Below are positions 32,099 to 40,771 of a stretch of DNA of 64,000 nt, in pieces. Origin of the DNA: Herbaspirillum sp. SJZ107 (GTDB lineage Bacteria > Pseudomonadota > Gammaproteobacteria > Burkholderiales > Burkholderiaceae_D). The stretch lies in the NCBI RefSeq assembly GCF_006715485.1, contig NZ_VFNH01000004.1, positions 124,001 to 188,000 of the forward strand. Direction: 5' to 3'. The notes under the pieces were generated by a model. It did not search any database. It was not told where the DNA came from and worked only from the letters and a program-made list of their open reading frames with translations. Position numbers and translations under genes: made by a program. How positions within the stretch are numbered: position 1 is the first letter of the stretch; every line of letters begins with the position of its first letter.

Positions 32099-34474
32099 TT
32101 ATCTGGGCAAGTTCTCCTGTGTCGCCATCGACGGCGGTGCCTGGCGCGGGTCGGCGCCCCAGGCCTCGTTCGGTGCCGGACCCATGGTCAATACCAGGGT
32201 GCCGCCATCGGCGATGTCGGCTTGGCTGAACCAGGGCTTGGTCCACGGCTTGCCGTCGAGCGTGGCCGACTGGATGTACAGATTGCGCGCCGAGTTGTTG
32301 CGGGCGACGATCTCGAACACCTTGCCGTTGCCCAGGCGCAGGCGCACGCGGTCGAAGATCGGGCTGCCGATGATGTAGTCGGCGCTCGACGGGTCCACCG
32401 GATAGAAGCCCATCGCGCTCAGGACATACCAGGACGAGGTCGAGCCCTGGTCGTCCATGCCGGGGTAGGCATAGCCGCTGGCGTCGCTGCCGTACAGCTC
32501 GCCGAGGATGCGGCGCACCAGCGCCTGGGTCTTCCACGGCTGGCCGCTCCAGGCATACAGGTAGGGCGCCTGCTGGTCCGGCTGGTTGCCCTGCACGTAC
32601 TGCCCGATCAGGCCGGTGCAGTCGCGGCAGATGCCCTTGGGCGTGTAGGGCGTGGCGAAGAAGGCGTCGAGCTTGGCGTTGAAGGCGGCGCGGCCGCCGA
32701 GCAGGCCGACCAGGCCCTGCACGTCGTGCGGTACCAGCCACAGCGTGGACCAGCCCGAGGCTTCCTTCATCATGAAGTTGTAGTAGGGCTCGCCCGGGTC
32801 AAAGGGGGCGATCCACTTGCCGTCGGCAGTGCGGCCGCGCATGAATCCGGTCGACGCATCGAACACATTGCGGTAGTTGGCGGCGCGGCGCAGGAACAGT
32901 TGCGCATCGTCGGGCTTGCCGAGCCGGCGCGCCATGTCGGCCAGCACGTAGTCGTCCCAGGCATATTCCAGCGTCTTGGCGACGCCGGCCTTGCCGCCGG
33001 CGTAGGGCGGGCTCGGGTTGCCCGGCGGGACGATGTCCGCGATCCAGCCGTTCTGCATGTACTCGGCCAGGTAGCCGCGCGGGCCCTTGGGATCGAGCGC
33101 GTTCTTGCGCAGGTAGGCGTAGGCGGCGGCGTAGTCGAACGGAATCCCGCGCCGCAGGGCGCCGTCGTAGAGCAGCACGGCGTGGTCGCCGTGGAACGAG
33201 GTGTTCATGTAGCCGCTGGCGCGCGCCATGTCGAGTTCGGAACGCATGACGTCCTGCACCACCTGCGGTTCGAGCAGCATCAGCAGCGCGATCTGGTTGC
33301 GCCCGGTATCCCAGAACGGCACCGGCCCGTAACGGTCGTAGGCGGACGCTTCGGTACGGCCGTCGGCGCCGCTCACGGGCATGCCCTTGGGGGCGACCAG
33401 CCACGGGCTGGCGAAGGAATGGTACAGGGTCGAGTAGAACAGCATGCGCTGCTTGTCGGTGCCGCCGCTGACTTCGACGCGCCCGAACAGTTGCGCCCAG
33501 GCCGCGCGCGCCTGCGCGTGCACGCGCGCGAAGTCGAAGTCCGGCGCCTCGCGGCGCAGGCGCTGCTCGGCTTCGGCGGCGCTGTTGCCGTGTGCCATGC
33601 GCATCAGCACCTGCTCGCCGGCGCGGGTGGCGAAGGTGACGTACACACCCGCACTGGGGCCGCTGTCGGTGCGCCGCCCGGCCTGGACGTCCTTGTAGCC
33701 GAGCGCGCCCCAGTTGTAGTCGTGCACCGCGTGGAAGGTGCCGAAGCCGGCGAACGGGCGCGAGAACTCGGCCACGAACCAGGGACCGTCCGCGGCCGCG
33801 TTCCTGTCCTTGCGGTCGGCGAGGCCGACGATCTTGCGGTCGCCGATCACTTCCACCTTGCCGCCGGGGCGGCGCAGGTCGATCACGACGTTGGCGCGCG
33901 GGCTTTCGGGGAAGGTGAAGCGCATCAGGCTGGTCGACTGTGTCACCGTCAGTTCCACTTTGGTACGCGAGGCGGCGAGATCGACCGCGTAATAGCCTGG
34001 CGACGCTTTTTCGCTGGCCTTGTCGTACCAGGACTGCGAATAGGCCGGCGGCACCGTCCAGTCGCCCACCACCGGCATCACGATCGGCGCCGCTTCGGCG
34101 GGATAGGCCGAGCCGCCGCCGGTAAAGCCGAACATGGTCGGATTCGGATAGGCGTAGGAAATGTCGACGCCCATCGGGTAGTTGAGGTCGACGTTGAAAT
34201 TCACCGGCGCGGCCTGGGTCAGGCTGTGCGGCAGGCGCGCGCCCGGCGAAGTCTGGCCCGAGTACAGCAGCTCCCCCGGAGGCGGCGCGTTGCCGGTCAA
34301 GGCCGGACGGTCGAGGGGCGCGGTGCCGACCAGTGGATTGGCGAGGTCGACGCCGGACCTGGCCGGCGCAGGCGCGGCGCCGGGTTGGGCATGGGCGGTG
34401 CCGAAGCCGGCCAGGGCCGCGATGGCGGCGGCCCGGACGACACAACGGCAAAGGCTGGGGAGGGGTGAGTGCAT
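32099..34474 (-). CDS. GH92 family alpha-mannosidase-like glycoside hydrolase
   Basis: A 791-residue exported enzyme with an N-terminal signal peptide (AAAIAALAGFGTAHA). The GH92 pattern is clear: DLANPLVGT near the mature start, the N-terminal beta-sandwich, then a helical catalytic region with FYSTLYHSFASPW, FWDTGRNQIALLMLLEP, YAWDDYVLADMARRLG, PGMDDQGSTSSWYVLSAMGFYPVDP and the closing sandwich segment. GH92 members are calcium-dependent exo-alpha-mannosidases on mannans or N-glycans. With the TonB receptor and S9 peptidase nearby, it may take part in use of external glycoproteins, which is inference. Confidence 0.9.
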   Translation of the reverse strand: MHSPLPSLCRCVVRAAAIAALAGFGTAHAQPGAAPAPARSGVDLANPLVGTAPLDRPALTGNAPPPGELLYSGQTSPGARLPHSLTQAAPVNFNVDLNYPMGVDISYAYPNPTMFGFTGGGSAYPAEAAPIVMPVVGDWTVPPAYSQSWYDKASEKASPGYYAVDLAASRTKVELTVTQSTSLMRFTFPESPRANVVIDLRRPGGKVEVIGDRKIVGLADRKDRNAAADGPWFVAEFSRPFAGFGTFHAVHDYNWGALGYKDVQAGRRTDSGPSAGVYVTFATRAGEQVLMRMAHGNSAAEAEQRLRREAPDFDFARVHAQARAAWAQLFGRVEVSGGTDKQRMLFYSTLYHSFASPWLVAPKGMPVSGADGRTEASAYDRYGPVPFWDTGRNQIALLMLLEPQVVQDVMRSELDMARASGYMNTSFHGDHAVLLYDGALRRGIPFDYAAAYAYLRKNALDPKGPRGYLAEYMQNGWIADIVPPGNPSPPYAGGKAGVAKTLEYAWDDYVLADMARRLGKPDDAQLFLRRAANYRNVFDASTGFMRGRTADGKWIAPFDPGEPYYNFMMKEASGWSTLWLVPHDVQGLVGLLGGRAAFNAKLDAFFATPYTPKGICRDCTGLIGQYVQGNQPDQQAPYLYAWSGQPWKTQALVRRILGELYGSDASGYAYPGMDDQGSTSSWYVLSAMGFYPVDPSSADYIIGSPIFDRVRLRLGNGKVFEIVARNNSARNLYIQSATLDGKPWTKPWFSQADIADGGTLVLTMGPAPNEAWGADPRQAPPSMATQENLPR

Positions 34475-34627
34475 GGCCGGTTCCAGTGGCCGGCCAGGCC
34501 AGCCTGTTAGTTGACTGCAACTAATTTATATACAGGAAGGCGATGCGCTCAACAAGGTTTCGATATTCCGGTGCAGTTTATGTTCGTTTACTAAACCTGC
34601 GCATCGATGCCACCCGCTTGGCCACGG

Positions 34628-36661
34628 TCAGTCGGTCCCTTTGCCGATCTGCTTCTGCAGGAAACGCTCGACCCGGCCCCAGAAATCCAGCCGCGTATCG
34701 ACCAGGGTCCAGCCGTGCGCTTCCTCGTCATAGACCACCCACTCGACCTGCTTGTTATGCGGCTTGACCGCGTCGTACAGCTTGCGGCCGTGGTACAGCG
34801 GCACGCGCAGGTCGGCGCCGCCGTAGGCCAGCAACAGCGGCTGGGTCAGCCGGGCCGCCTGCTTCAGGGGCGAGGTGGCCTCGAACTGGCCGGCGTCCTT
34901 GACCGGATCGCCCACCAGGGTCGGCATGCCGTAGCGCTTGTAGGCCTCGGAGGTGTCGCTGTCGCGGGTCCAGTTGCCGCTGTAGATCAGGCCGATGTCG
35001 GTGACGCCGAGCCAGTCGATCCCGCATTTGTACAGGTCCGGGTCGCGGATCAGGCCCATCAGGGTGGCATAGCCGCCGTAGCTGGCGCCGGCGATGCAGA
35101 TGCGCTGTCCATCGGCCATGCCCTGGGCGATGGCCCAGCGCGTGGCGTCGGCGATGTCGTCCTGCATCGCCAGGCCCCACTGTTTCCAGCCGGCCCGGAA
35201 GTGGGCCTCGCCATAACCGGTACTGCCGCGGAATTCCGGCTCCAGCACCAGGTAGCCGCGCGAGGCCAGGAATTGGCTGTCGCTTTCCCAGCGCCAGTCG
35301 CGCCCGCGCACGTAGGGGCCGCCGTGCACCAGCACCACCATCGGCAATTTCTTGCCGGCGCCATCCGGCGGCACCGTCAGCCAGGCCGGGATCGTGCGGC
35401 CGTCGCGCGCTTTCACGGTCACCATGTCCTGCCTGGCCATCCTGGATGGATCGATGGCCGGGTGGCTGTTGCCCAGCATCGAGAGCTTGCCGCTCTGCAG
35501 GTCGAACAGCATGAACACCGGGGGCTGGCGGTCGGACCACGAGCGCACCAGCAGGAAGGAGGTTTCGGAACGCCTACCGGCGCTCAGCACGTTGACGCGG
35601 CCGGGCAACAGCTTGTCGACCGCCGCCTGTGCCGCCTTCATGGCCGGGTCGAACCAGGCCACCGCCTCGGTATCGGCCGTATAGCGTACGCCCAGCAGCT
35701 TGCCGGCGCCGGCCACCAGCTGGCCGCGGAAATCGTATTCCTCGAGGTCGACCAGCGGCTGCTCGGCCAGCTTCCCGCTGGCGAGGTCATAGGCGAACAG
35801 CGCGCTCTTGTCGCGCCCGCGGCGGCTGACCACGTACAGCGTGCCATCGGGAGCGAAGCCGAGCGGCGCGAAGGCGCCTTTGGCCCCGAGGTAGACGTCC
35901 TGCGCGAACAGTTTGCGCCAGCGGCCGCTGGCGGGATCGAGGTAATGCAGGGTCTCGACGTTGTCCTCGATCGTGGTCGCCAGCGCCGGCTGCCCTTTGG
36001 CGTCGAGCCACCATTCGCGCGTCTTGCCCTGCGCCGGACCGTGCACCGGGTCCCAGCGTCCGCTGACGGTGTCGAGCTTGATCAGCTCGACTTCCTTGAC
36101 CGCGTAGTCTTTCCCGAATTCGGCGCTCTCGACGTAGACCCAGTTCGAATCCTGCGCGCCGGGCTGGTCCAGCATGAAGGTATGCCAGGGCAGCTTCTCG
36201 CGGCCGTTGTCGCTGCCATACGAGAAGAAGGTGCGGCCCGTCACCTGCACCAGCTGGCGCCGCAGGCTGCCGTCGATGTTCACGGCAAACAGGCCGGGCG
36301 CATAGCGCTCTTCACCCGGTGCCGTGTGCTTGTCGCGCGAATCGTAGAGCAGCCTGTCGTTGTTGACCCACTCGAAGCGGCCGACATCGGCGCCGGCGAA
36401 CGCGGCCACCACCTTGATCGATTTGTCGGCAAGGGTCACGACGCCGAGCTGGTCGTGGCCTTCCGTATTGTTGACGAGCATGGCCAGATGCTTGCCGTCG
36501 GGCGACAGCTTGGCGTTGCTCAGGCTCGGATTCTCGAAAAAGGCGGCGATCGGAACAGGACGCTCGCCGGCGTGGGCGGTCGCGATGGCCAGCAGGGCCA
36601 GGCCCAGCAGCACGCTGCGGCGGAAGGTCGCGCTGGCGGCGACAAATAAGGTGGCGCGCAT
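34628..36661 (-). CDS. S9 family prolyl oligopeptidase-type peptidase, exported (second copy)
   Basis: A 677-residue paralogue of the protein at 10203-12230. The signal peptide is FRRSVLLGLALLAIATAHA; then FFENPSLSNAKLSPDGKHLA begins the propeller domain. The catalytic domain has GASYGGYATLMG (Ser527), GGADLRVPL and the His in EEAHGWTLV, matching the other copy residue for residue at the active site (EEGHGWT there). The start at 36661 is selected because it yields a normal signal peptide; no strong ribosome site is present. Next upstream on the same strand is the TonB receptor, 89 nt away. Confidence 0.92.
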   Translation of the reverse strand: MRATLFVAASATFRRSVLLGLALLAIATAHAGERPVPIAAFFENPSLSNAKLSPDGKHLAMLVNNTEGHDQLGVVTLADKSIKVVAAFAGADVGRFEWVNNDRLLYDSRDKHTAPGEERYAPGLFAVNIDGSLRRQLVQVTGRTFFSYGSDNGREKLPWHTFMLDQPGAQDSNWVYVESAEFGKDYAVKEVELIKLDTVSGRWDPVHGPAQGKTREWWLDAKGQPALATTIEDNVETLHYLDPASGRWRKLFAQDVYLGAKGAFAPLGFAPDGTLYVVSRRGRDKSALFAYDLASGKLAEQPLVDLEEYDFRGQLVAGAGKLLGVRYTADTEAVAWFDPAMKAAQAAVDKLLPGRVNVLSAGRRSETSFLLVRSWSDRQPPVFMLFDLQSGKLSMLGNSHPAIDPSRMARQDMVTVKARDGRTIPAWLTVPPDGAGKKLPMVVLVHGGPYVRGRDWRWESDSQFLASRGYLVLEPEFRGSTGYGEAHFRAGWKQWGLAMQDDIADATRWAIAQGMADGQRICIAGASYGGYATLMGLIRDPDLYKCGIDWLGVTDIGLIYSGNWTRDSDTSEAYKRYGMPTLVGDPVKDAGQFEATSPLKQAARLTQPLLLAYGGADLRVPLYHGRKLYDAVKPHNKQVEWVVYDEEAHGWTLVDTRLDFWGRVERFLQKQIGKGTD

Positions 36662-36750
36662 GATGGAAGAATGAACGACGAGGCCAACATGGTACCGCGT
36701 CGAAACTGTTTCTTCTACTGCAATATTTCGTGAGAATCTGTCTGACTGTA

Positions 36751-38895
36751 CTAGATCGGCAGCTCCACCTGCAGCCGCAGTGCTGGACGGCGCGGCGTGG
36801 CAACGAAGCGCTGCTGCAGCAGCGCCGTATCCTGGTAGACCTGGCTTTCGCGTGCGCTGCGCCGCAGCACATCGGGCAGCGTCAGCCGCCATTGCGCGCC
36901 GGCGGCCGACCAGGCCGCATACGCTTCCAGCTCGCGCACCATGCCGGTGCTTGATGTCAGGCTCGGGGCCACGCGTGCCGTGTTGGTACCGACCACGTGC
37001 AGGTTGAGGCCTGCCGCCAGCTTGTGCGCGTTGCCGGCCAAGCGCGCATCGGCCCCGAGGTTGAGCGTGAACGGCGCCTGCGCCGCCAGCCGGTTGTCCG
37101 GGCCGGGCAGGGCGTCCACGTGCGACCAGTTGCGGCCCAGGTTGGCGCGCAGCTCGATGGCTGGCCAGCGCGGGATGGGTGCCGGCAGCGGCAGGCGCAG
37201 GTCGGCTTCGATGCCGTGCACGCCGGCGCCGCCGTTGTTGGCGGGCGTCGCGACCCAGCTTGCGCCATCCTGGTACAGCCGCTGCAGCACCACGTCGCGT
37301 ATGCGGCGTGCATACACCGAGACGCTGGCCATGCCGTCGCCTGCAAAGTAGGATTCCAGCGCCGCATCCAGGCCCCAGGCCAGTTCCGGACGCAGGCCCG
37401 GGTTGCCTTCGAAGTCGGGGTTGGCCGGGCCGTTGTCGTTGTTGACGGTGTAGCGGCGCGGCACCAGGGCGCCCGGCTGCGGCGCTTTATAAGTGCGCGC
37501 CAGCGCCAGGCGCAACTGGTCGCGCGGGCGGCCCGGCAGTTTCCACACCAGCTGCCCGATCGGGCTGAACACGCTGGCGTGTACCGCGCGCCCGTCGAAG
37601 CCGCGGCCTGCGGTACGCGTGTCCAGGCCTTCCCAGCGCAGCCCGAGGTAGGCTTGCAGATCGGGCCGCAGCTGCCACTCGTCCTGGGCGAACAGCGCCA
37701 GGCGCCGCACGTCGGCCGTGTAGTCCTGGTCGAGCGTGTAGTAGGGGGCTGTGCCGGGTGCGCGGTCCTGCTGCAGGCGGGTTTCGGCGCGGCGCGTCAG
37801 CGCGGCATCCCAGCCGAACGCGATGTCGTGGCCATCGCCCAGCGGCGTCACGTACTTGCCGCTGGTGGAGGCGCGCCGTTCGCCGGCGCTGGAGGTGACG
37901 GCGCGCTCGAACCAGGGCGTGCCGCCGGCGTCGATGCCGCGGAACAGGTAGTCGCCGGGACGCCGGTTGGCTTCCAGCCCGGCCTTCAGCGACAGGCGGC
38001 CGGCGCCGATGCGGCGCGACCAGGACAGGTCGGACTTGGCCAGCCAGGTGTCGTAGGCGGCGCGGCCGGTGGCGTCCGGCGAGGCGGTCGGCTGGCCCAG
38101 CAGCGTGGTTTCCAGCTGGCGGCTCATGGAGCGGCTGCGCGACAAATCGAACAGGCCGGTGAGCGCGAGCGTATCGCCGTTGGCGGCCTTGCGCTCCATG
38201 CGCGGCGCCAGGCTCAGTTTGGTGAGGCGGCTCTCGTCGCGTTCGTCGAAGTGGCGCAGCGTGGTGCCGGCGCTGCCTTCCGTGCGCTCGTCGATGCCTG
38301 GATCGTCGTGGCGGCGCGTCTGCGATGCGGTGGCGGCGAGCGCGTAGCTGGTGATGCCGGCGCGGCCGGACCACTGCAGCGTGGCCGCCGGGCTGGCGCG
38401 CCGCTGCGCCTGTGCGGCGCTCAGTTTCAGGCTGCGCGCGCTTTTGCCGGCACCTGCGCGCGCCTTGCGCATCACGATGTTGATGGTGCCCGCGACCGCC
38501 TGCGCGCCCGTGTCGGCGCTGGCGCTGCGCAGGATCTCGATGCGTTCGACCAGGTCGGGCGACAGGGTGTCAATGGCGAAGCCGCCAGGGGCCGGATCGC
38601 CGTCGACCAGGATCTGGGTGTAGCCGGCACCGAGGCCGCGCATGCGGATTTCGCCGGCACTGACGCTGACGCCGGGCTGGCGCTTCAGCGCATCCGACAG
38701 CGTGGTGTCGCCATATTTCGCCAGCTCCTCGCGTCCGACCACGATACGCCCCAGGCTGTCCTGCCGGCGCAGTTCCTGGCTGCCGGGCCCCTTGATCTCG
38801 ACCTGCTGCAGCGGCGCTTCGGGCGTCTGCTGGGCCGTCGCGGCGCAATGGAACATGAGGAGGGGCAGGGGCAGCAGCGGCAGGCGGCGGAGCAT
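36751..38895 (-). CDS. TonB-dependent outer membrane receptor
   Basis: A 714-residue outer membrane transporter: a signal peptide (RRLPLLPLPLLMFHCAATAQ), a plug domain (TTLSDALKRQPGVSVSAGEI, RMRGLGAGYTQILVDGDPAPG, SPDLVERIEILRSASADTG) and a beta-barrel to the end. The ATG at 38895 is chosen because the further frame begins only with TTG. It would import a ligand (siderophore, sugar or peptide) using TonB energy; the neighbouring exported peptidase and mannosidase hint at degradation products but do not prove it. Oddly, the C-terminal residue is Ile (QVELPI) rather than the usual aromatic residue. Confidence 0.9.
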   Translation of the reverse strand: MLRRLPLLPLPLLMFHCAATAQQTPEAPLQQVEIKGPGSQELRRQDSLGRIVVGREELAKYGDTTLSDALKRQPGVSVSAGEIRMRGLGAGYTQILVDGDPAPGGFAIDTLSPDLVERIEILRSASADTGAQAVAGTINIVMRKARAGAGKSARSLKLSAAQAQRRASPAATLQWSGRAGITSYALAATASQTRRHDDPGIDERTEGSAGTTLRHFDERDESRLTKLSLAPRMERKAANGDTLALTGLFDLSRSRSMSRQLETTLLGQPTASPDATGRAAYDTWLAKSDLSWSRRIGAGRLSLKAGLEANRRPGDYLFRGIDAGGTPWFERAVTSSAGERRASTSGKYVTPLGDGHDIAFGWDAALTRRAETRLQQDRAPGTAPYYTLDQDYTADVRRLALFAQDEWQLRPDLQAYLGLRWEGLDTRTAGRGFDGRAVHASVFSPIGQLVWKLPGRPRDQLRLALARTYKAPQPGALVPRRYTVNNDNGPANPDFEGNPGLRPELAWGLDAALESYFAGDGMASVSVYARRIRDVVLQRLYQDGASWVATPANNGGAGVHGIEADLRLPLPAPIPRWPAIELRANLGRNWSHVDALPGPDNRLAAQAPFTLNLGADARLAGNAHKLAAGLNLHVVGTNTARVAPSLTSSTGMVRELEAYAAWSAAGAQWRLTLPDVLRRSARESQVYQDTALLQQRFVATPRRPALRLQVELPI

Positions 38896-39012
38896 GGGGG
38901 CGGGACGGTCGGTGAAGTAGCGGGAGCGCAAGTATATGCAGCTCCCGCGCCGGCTGGCCAGTCAATTCGGCCAGCCGTGCATGGCACGCGATGAAGCGCC
39001 GATAAGCGCCGA

Positions 39013-40692
39013 TCAGGGCTGGCCGGCCTGCGCCACCTTGCCCAGCGCATCGGCCATGCGCACCAGCTTCACGAACTCGGCGCGGTAGCCTTCCGGATCC
39101 GGGCCGCGGGCGGCGTTCGCCATCGCGGCGATCTGTTCGTAGCTGGTGTCGGCCAGCGGCGCTTCGCCGCGCAGGCGCTGGCCGAAGGCGGCGACGGCCA
39201 CCGCGAAACGCTGGTCGTCCGGTGCAGCCTCGAAGCGGGCCCGCGCCGAGCCGGCACGCACCGGATGCTCGACCAGGCGGCTGCCTGCTTCGCCCGGCAG
39301 CTTGTAGCGCAGCTTGACGAAGCACAGCTCGTCGCCGCCGCTGGATGCGGCCTTTGCGGTATTCTCCTTGCCGTAGCGCAGCGGATCGACCAGGATGCCG
39401 GCCGCGGCGCTCGGCGTGATCTCGTAGATCGCGGTGACGGTGTGGCCTGCGCCCATGTCGCCGGCGTCTACCTTGTCGTCCTTGAAATCCTGGCGCTGCA
39501 GCATGCGGGTTTCGTAGCCGATCAGGCGGTAGGCGGCGACCCGCTCGGGATTGAATTCGACCTGTACCTTGACGTCGTTCGCGATCGGGAACATGGTCGA
39601 GCCGAGTTCTTCGCCGAGCGCCTTGCCGGCTTCCATCAGGGTGTCGATGTAGGCCGCATTGCCGTTGCCCGACTGGGCCAGGCGCTGCATCAGGGCGTCG
39701 TTCAGGTTGCCTTCGCCGACGCCGAGGATCGACAGGTAGACGCCGCTCTTGCGTTTCCCGGCGACGAACTGTTCGAGCTGGCGCGGGTCGGTGATGCCGA
39801 CGTTGAAGTCGCCGTCGGTGGCCAGCACCACGCGGTTGACCGCCTCGCGGTCGAAGTTGCGCTCGGCCAGTGCATAGGCGCGCTGCAGGCCTTCGCCGCC
39901 GGCGGTGCCGCCGCCCGCGTGCAGGGCGTCGATGGCATCGAGGATCTTGCGGCGCTCGCTGCCGGGCGTCGGCTCCAGCGCCACCGCGGTGCCGTTGGCA
40001 TAGGTGACGATGGCGACGCGGTCGTCGTCGCGCAGCCGTTCGGCAAACAGGTGGAACCCCTGCTTGAGCAGCGGCAGGCGGTCCTGCCCCATCATCGACC
40101 CGGACACGTCGACCAGCAGCACCACGTTGGCGCGCGGGCGCTGCGCATTCTGCAGGTCATAACCGCGCACGGCGATGTGGACCAGCTGGTTGCCCGCCTT
40201 CCACGGGCTCGGCATGACTTCGGTGGACACCGCGAACGGCACGCGGCTGTTCTTCGGCGCGGCGTAGCGATAGGGGAAGTAGTTCACCATTTCCTCGACC
40301 CGCACCGCTTCCGGTGCCGGCATGCGGCCTGCGGACAGCAGGCGGCGCACGAAGGCGTACGAGGCGGTGTCGACGTCGGCGCTGAAGGTCGATACCGGCT
40401 GGTCCGCCACCAGGATCGCCTTGCCGGCTTCCTTGTCCGGGAACTTGTCGGTGGAGGGCGGCACGACCAGCCACGGCGCCGGCGCCACGATGGCGCGCTG
40501 GCTGGTGGCGTAGCCCAGGACCCCGGACCGCGACATCATGGCAGGGGCGGGAGGCGGGGGCGCCGCCGGCGGCGCGCGATACGCGCCGACGTCGTCGCTG
40601 ACGACGGTCTCGCGGATGGTGGTCTGGCTGCTGCAGCCCGCCAGCAGCAGGGCGCAGGCGAGGGTGATCGAGGTACCGCAGAGAGTCTTCAT
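39013..40692 (-). CDS. VWA domain lipoprotein, YfbK-like
   Basis: A 559-residue lipoprotein: lipobox LLAGC near residue 20, a Pro/Ala-rich linker, an N-terminal vWA-associated region (DKFPDKEAGKAILVADQPVSTF, EEMVNYFPYRY), a von Willebrand A domain with the metal-ion site DVSGSM plus the later TDGDFNVG, and a C-terminal DUF3520-type domain. It is an envelope protein that probably mediates metal-dependent protein contacts. A GACAGGGACACC stretch precedes the ATG at 40692. Neighbours are the TonB receptor and a hybrid kinase; no sigma factor gene, often found beside yfbK homologues, is present. Confidence 0.9.
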   Translation of the reverse strand: MKTLCGTSITLACALLLAGCSSQTTIRETVVSDDVGAYRAPPAAPPPPAPAMMSRSGVLGYATSQRAIVAPAPWLVVPPSTDKFPDKEAGKAILVADQPVSTFSADVDTASYAFVRRLLSAGRMPAPEAVRVEEMVNYFPYRYAAPKNSRVPFAVSTEVMPSPWKAGNQLVHIAVRGYDLQNAQRPRANVVLLVDVSGSMMGQDRLPLLKQGFHLFAERLRDDDRVAIVTYANGTAVALEPTPGSERRKILDAIDALHAGGGTAGGEGLQRAYALAERNFDREAVNRVVLATDGDFNVGITDPRQLEQFVAGKRKSGVYLSILGVGEGNLNDALMQRLAQSGNGNAAYIDTLMEAGKALGEELGSTMFPIANDVKVQVEFNPERVAAYRLIGYETRMLQRQDFKDDKVDAGDMGAGHTVTAIYEITPSAAAGILVDPLRYGKENTAKAASSGGDELCFVKLRYKLPGEAGSRLVEHPVRAGSARARFEAAPDDQRFAVAVAAFGQRLRGEAPLADTSYEQIAAMANAARGPDPEGYRAEFVKLVRMADALGKVAQAGQP

Positions 40693-40771
40693 GGTGTCCC
40701 TGTCGTGGTTATGGTGGCGCCTGTTGGCGTTCCGATAACTTGATACAGGATGCGACGTTTGGCAACTGCGG

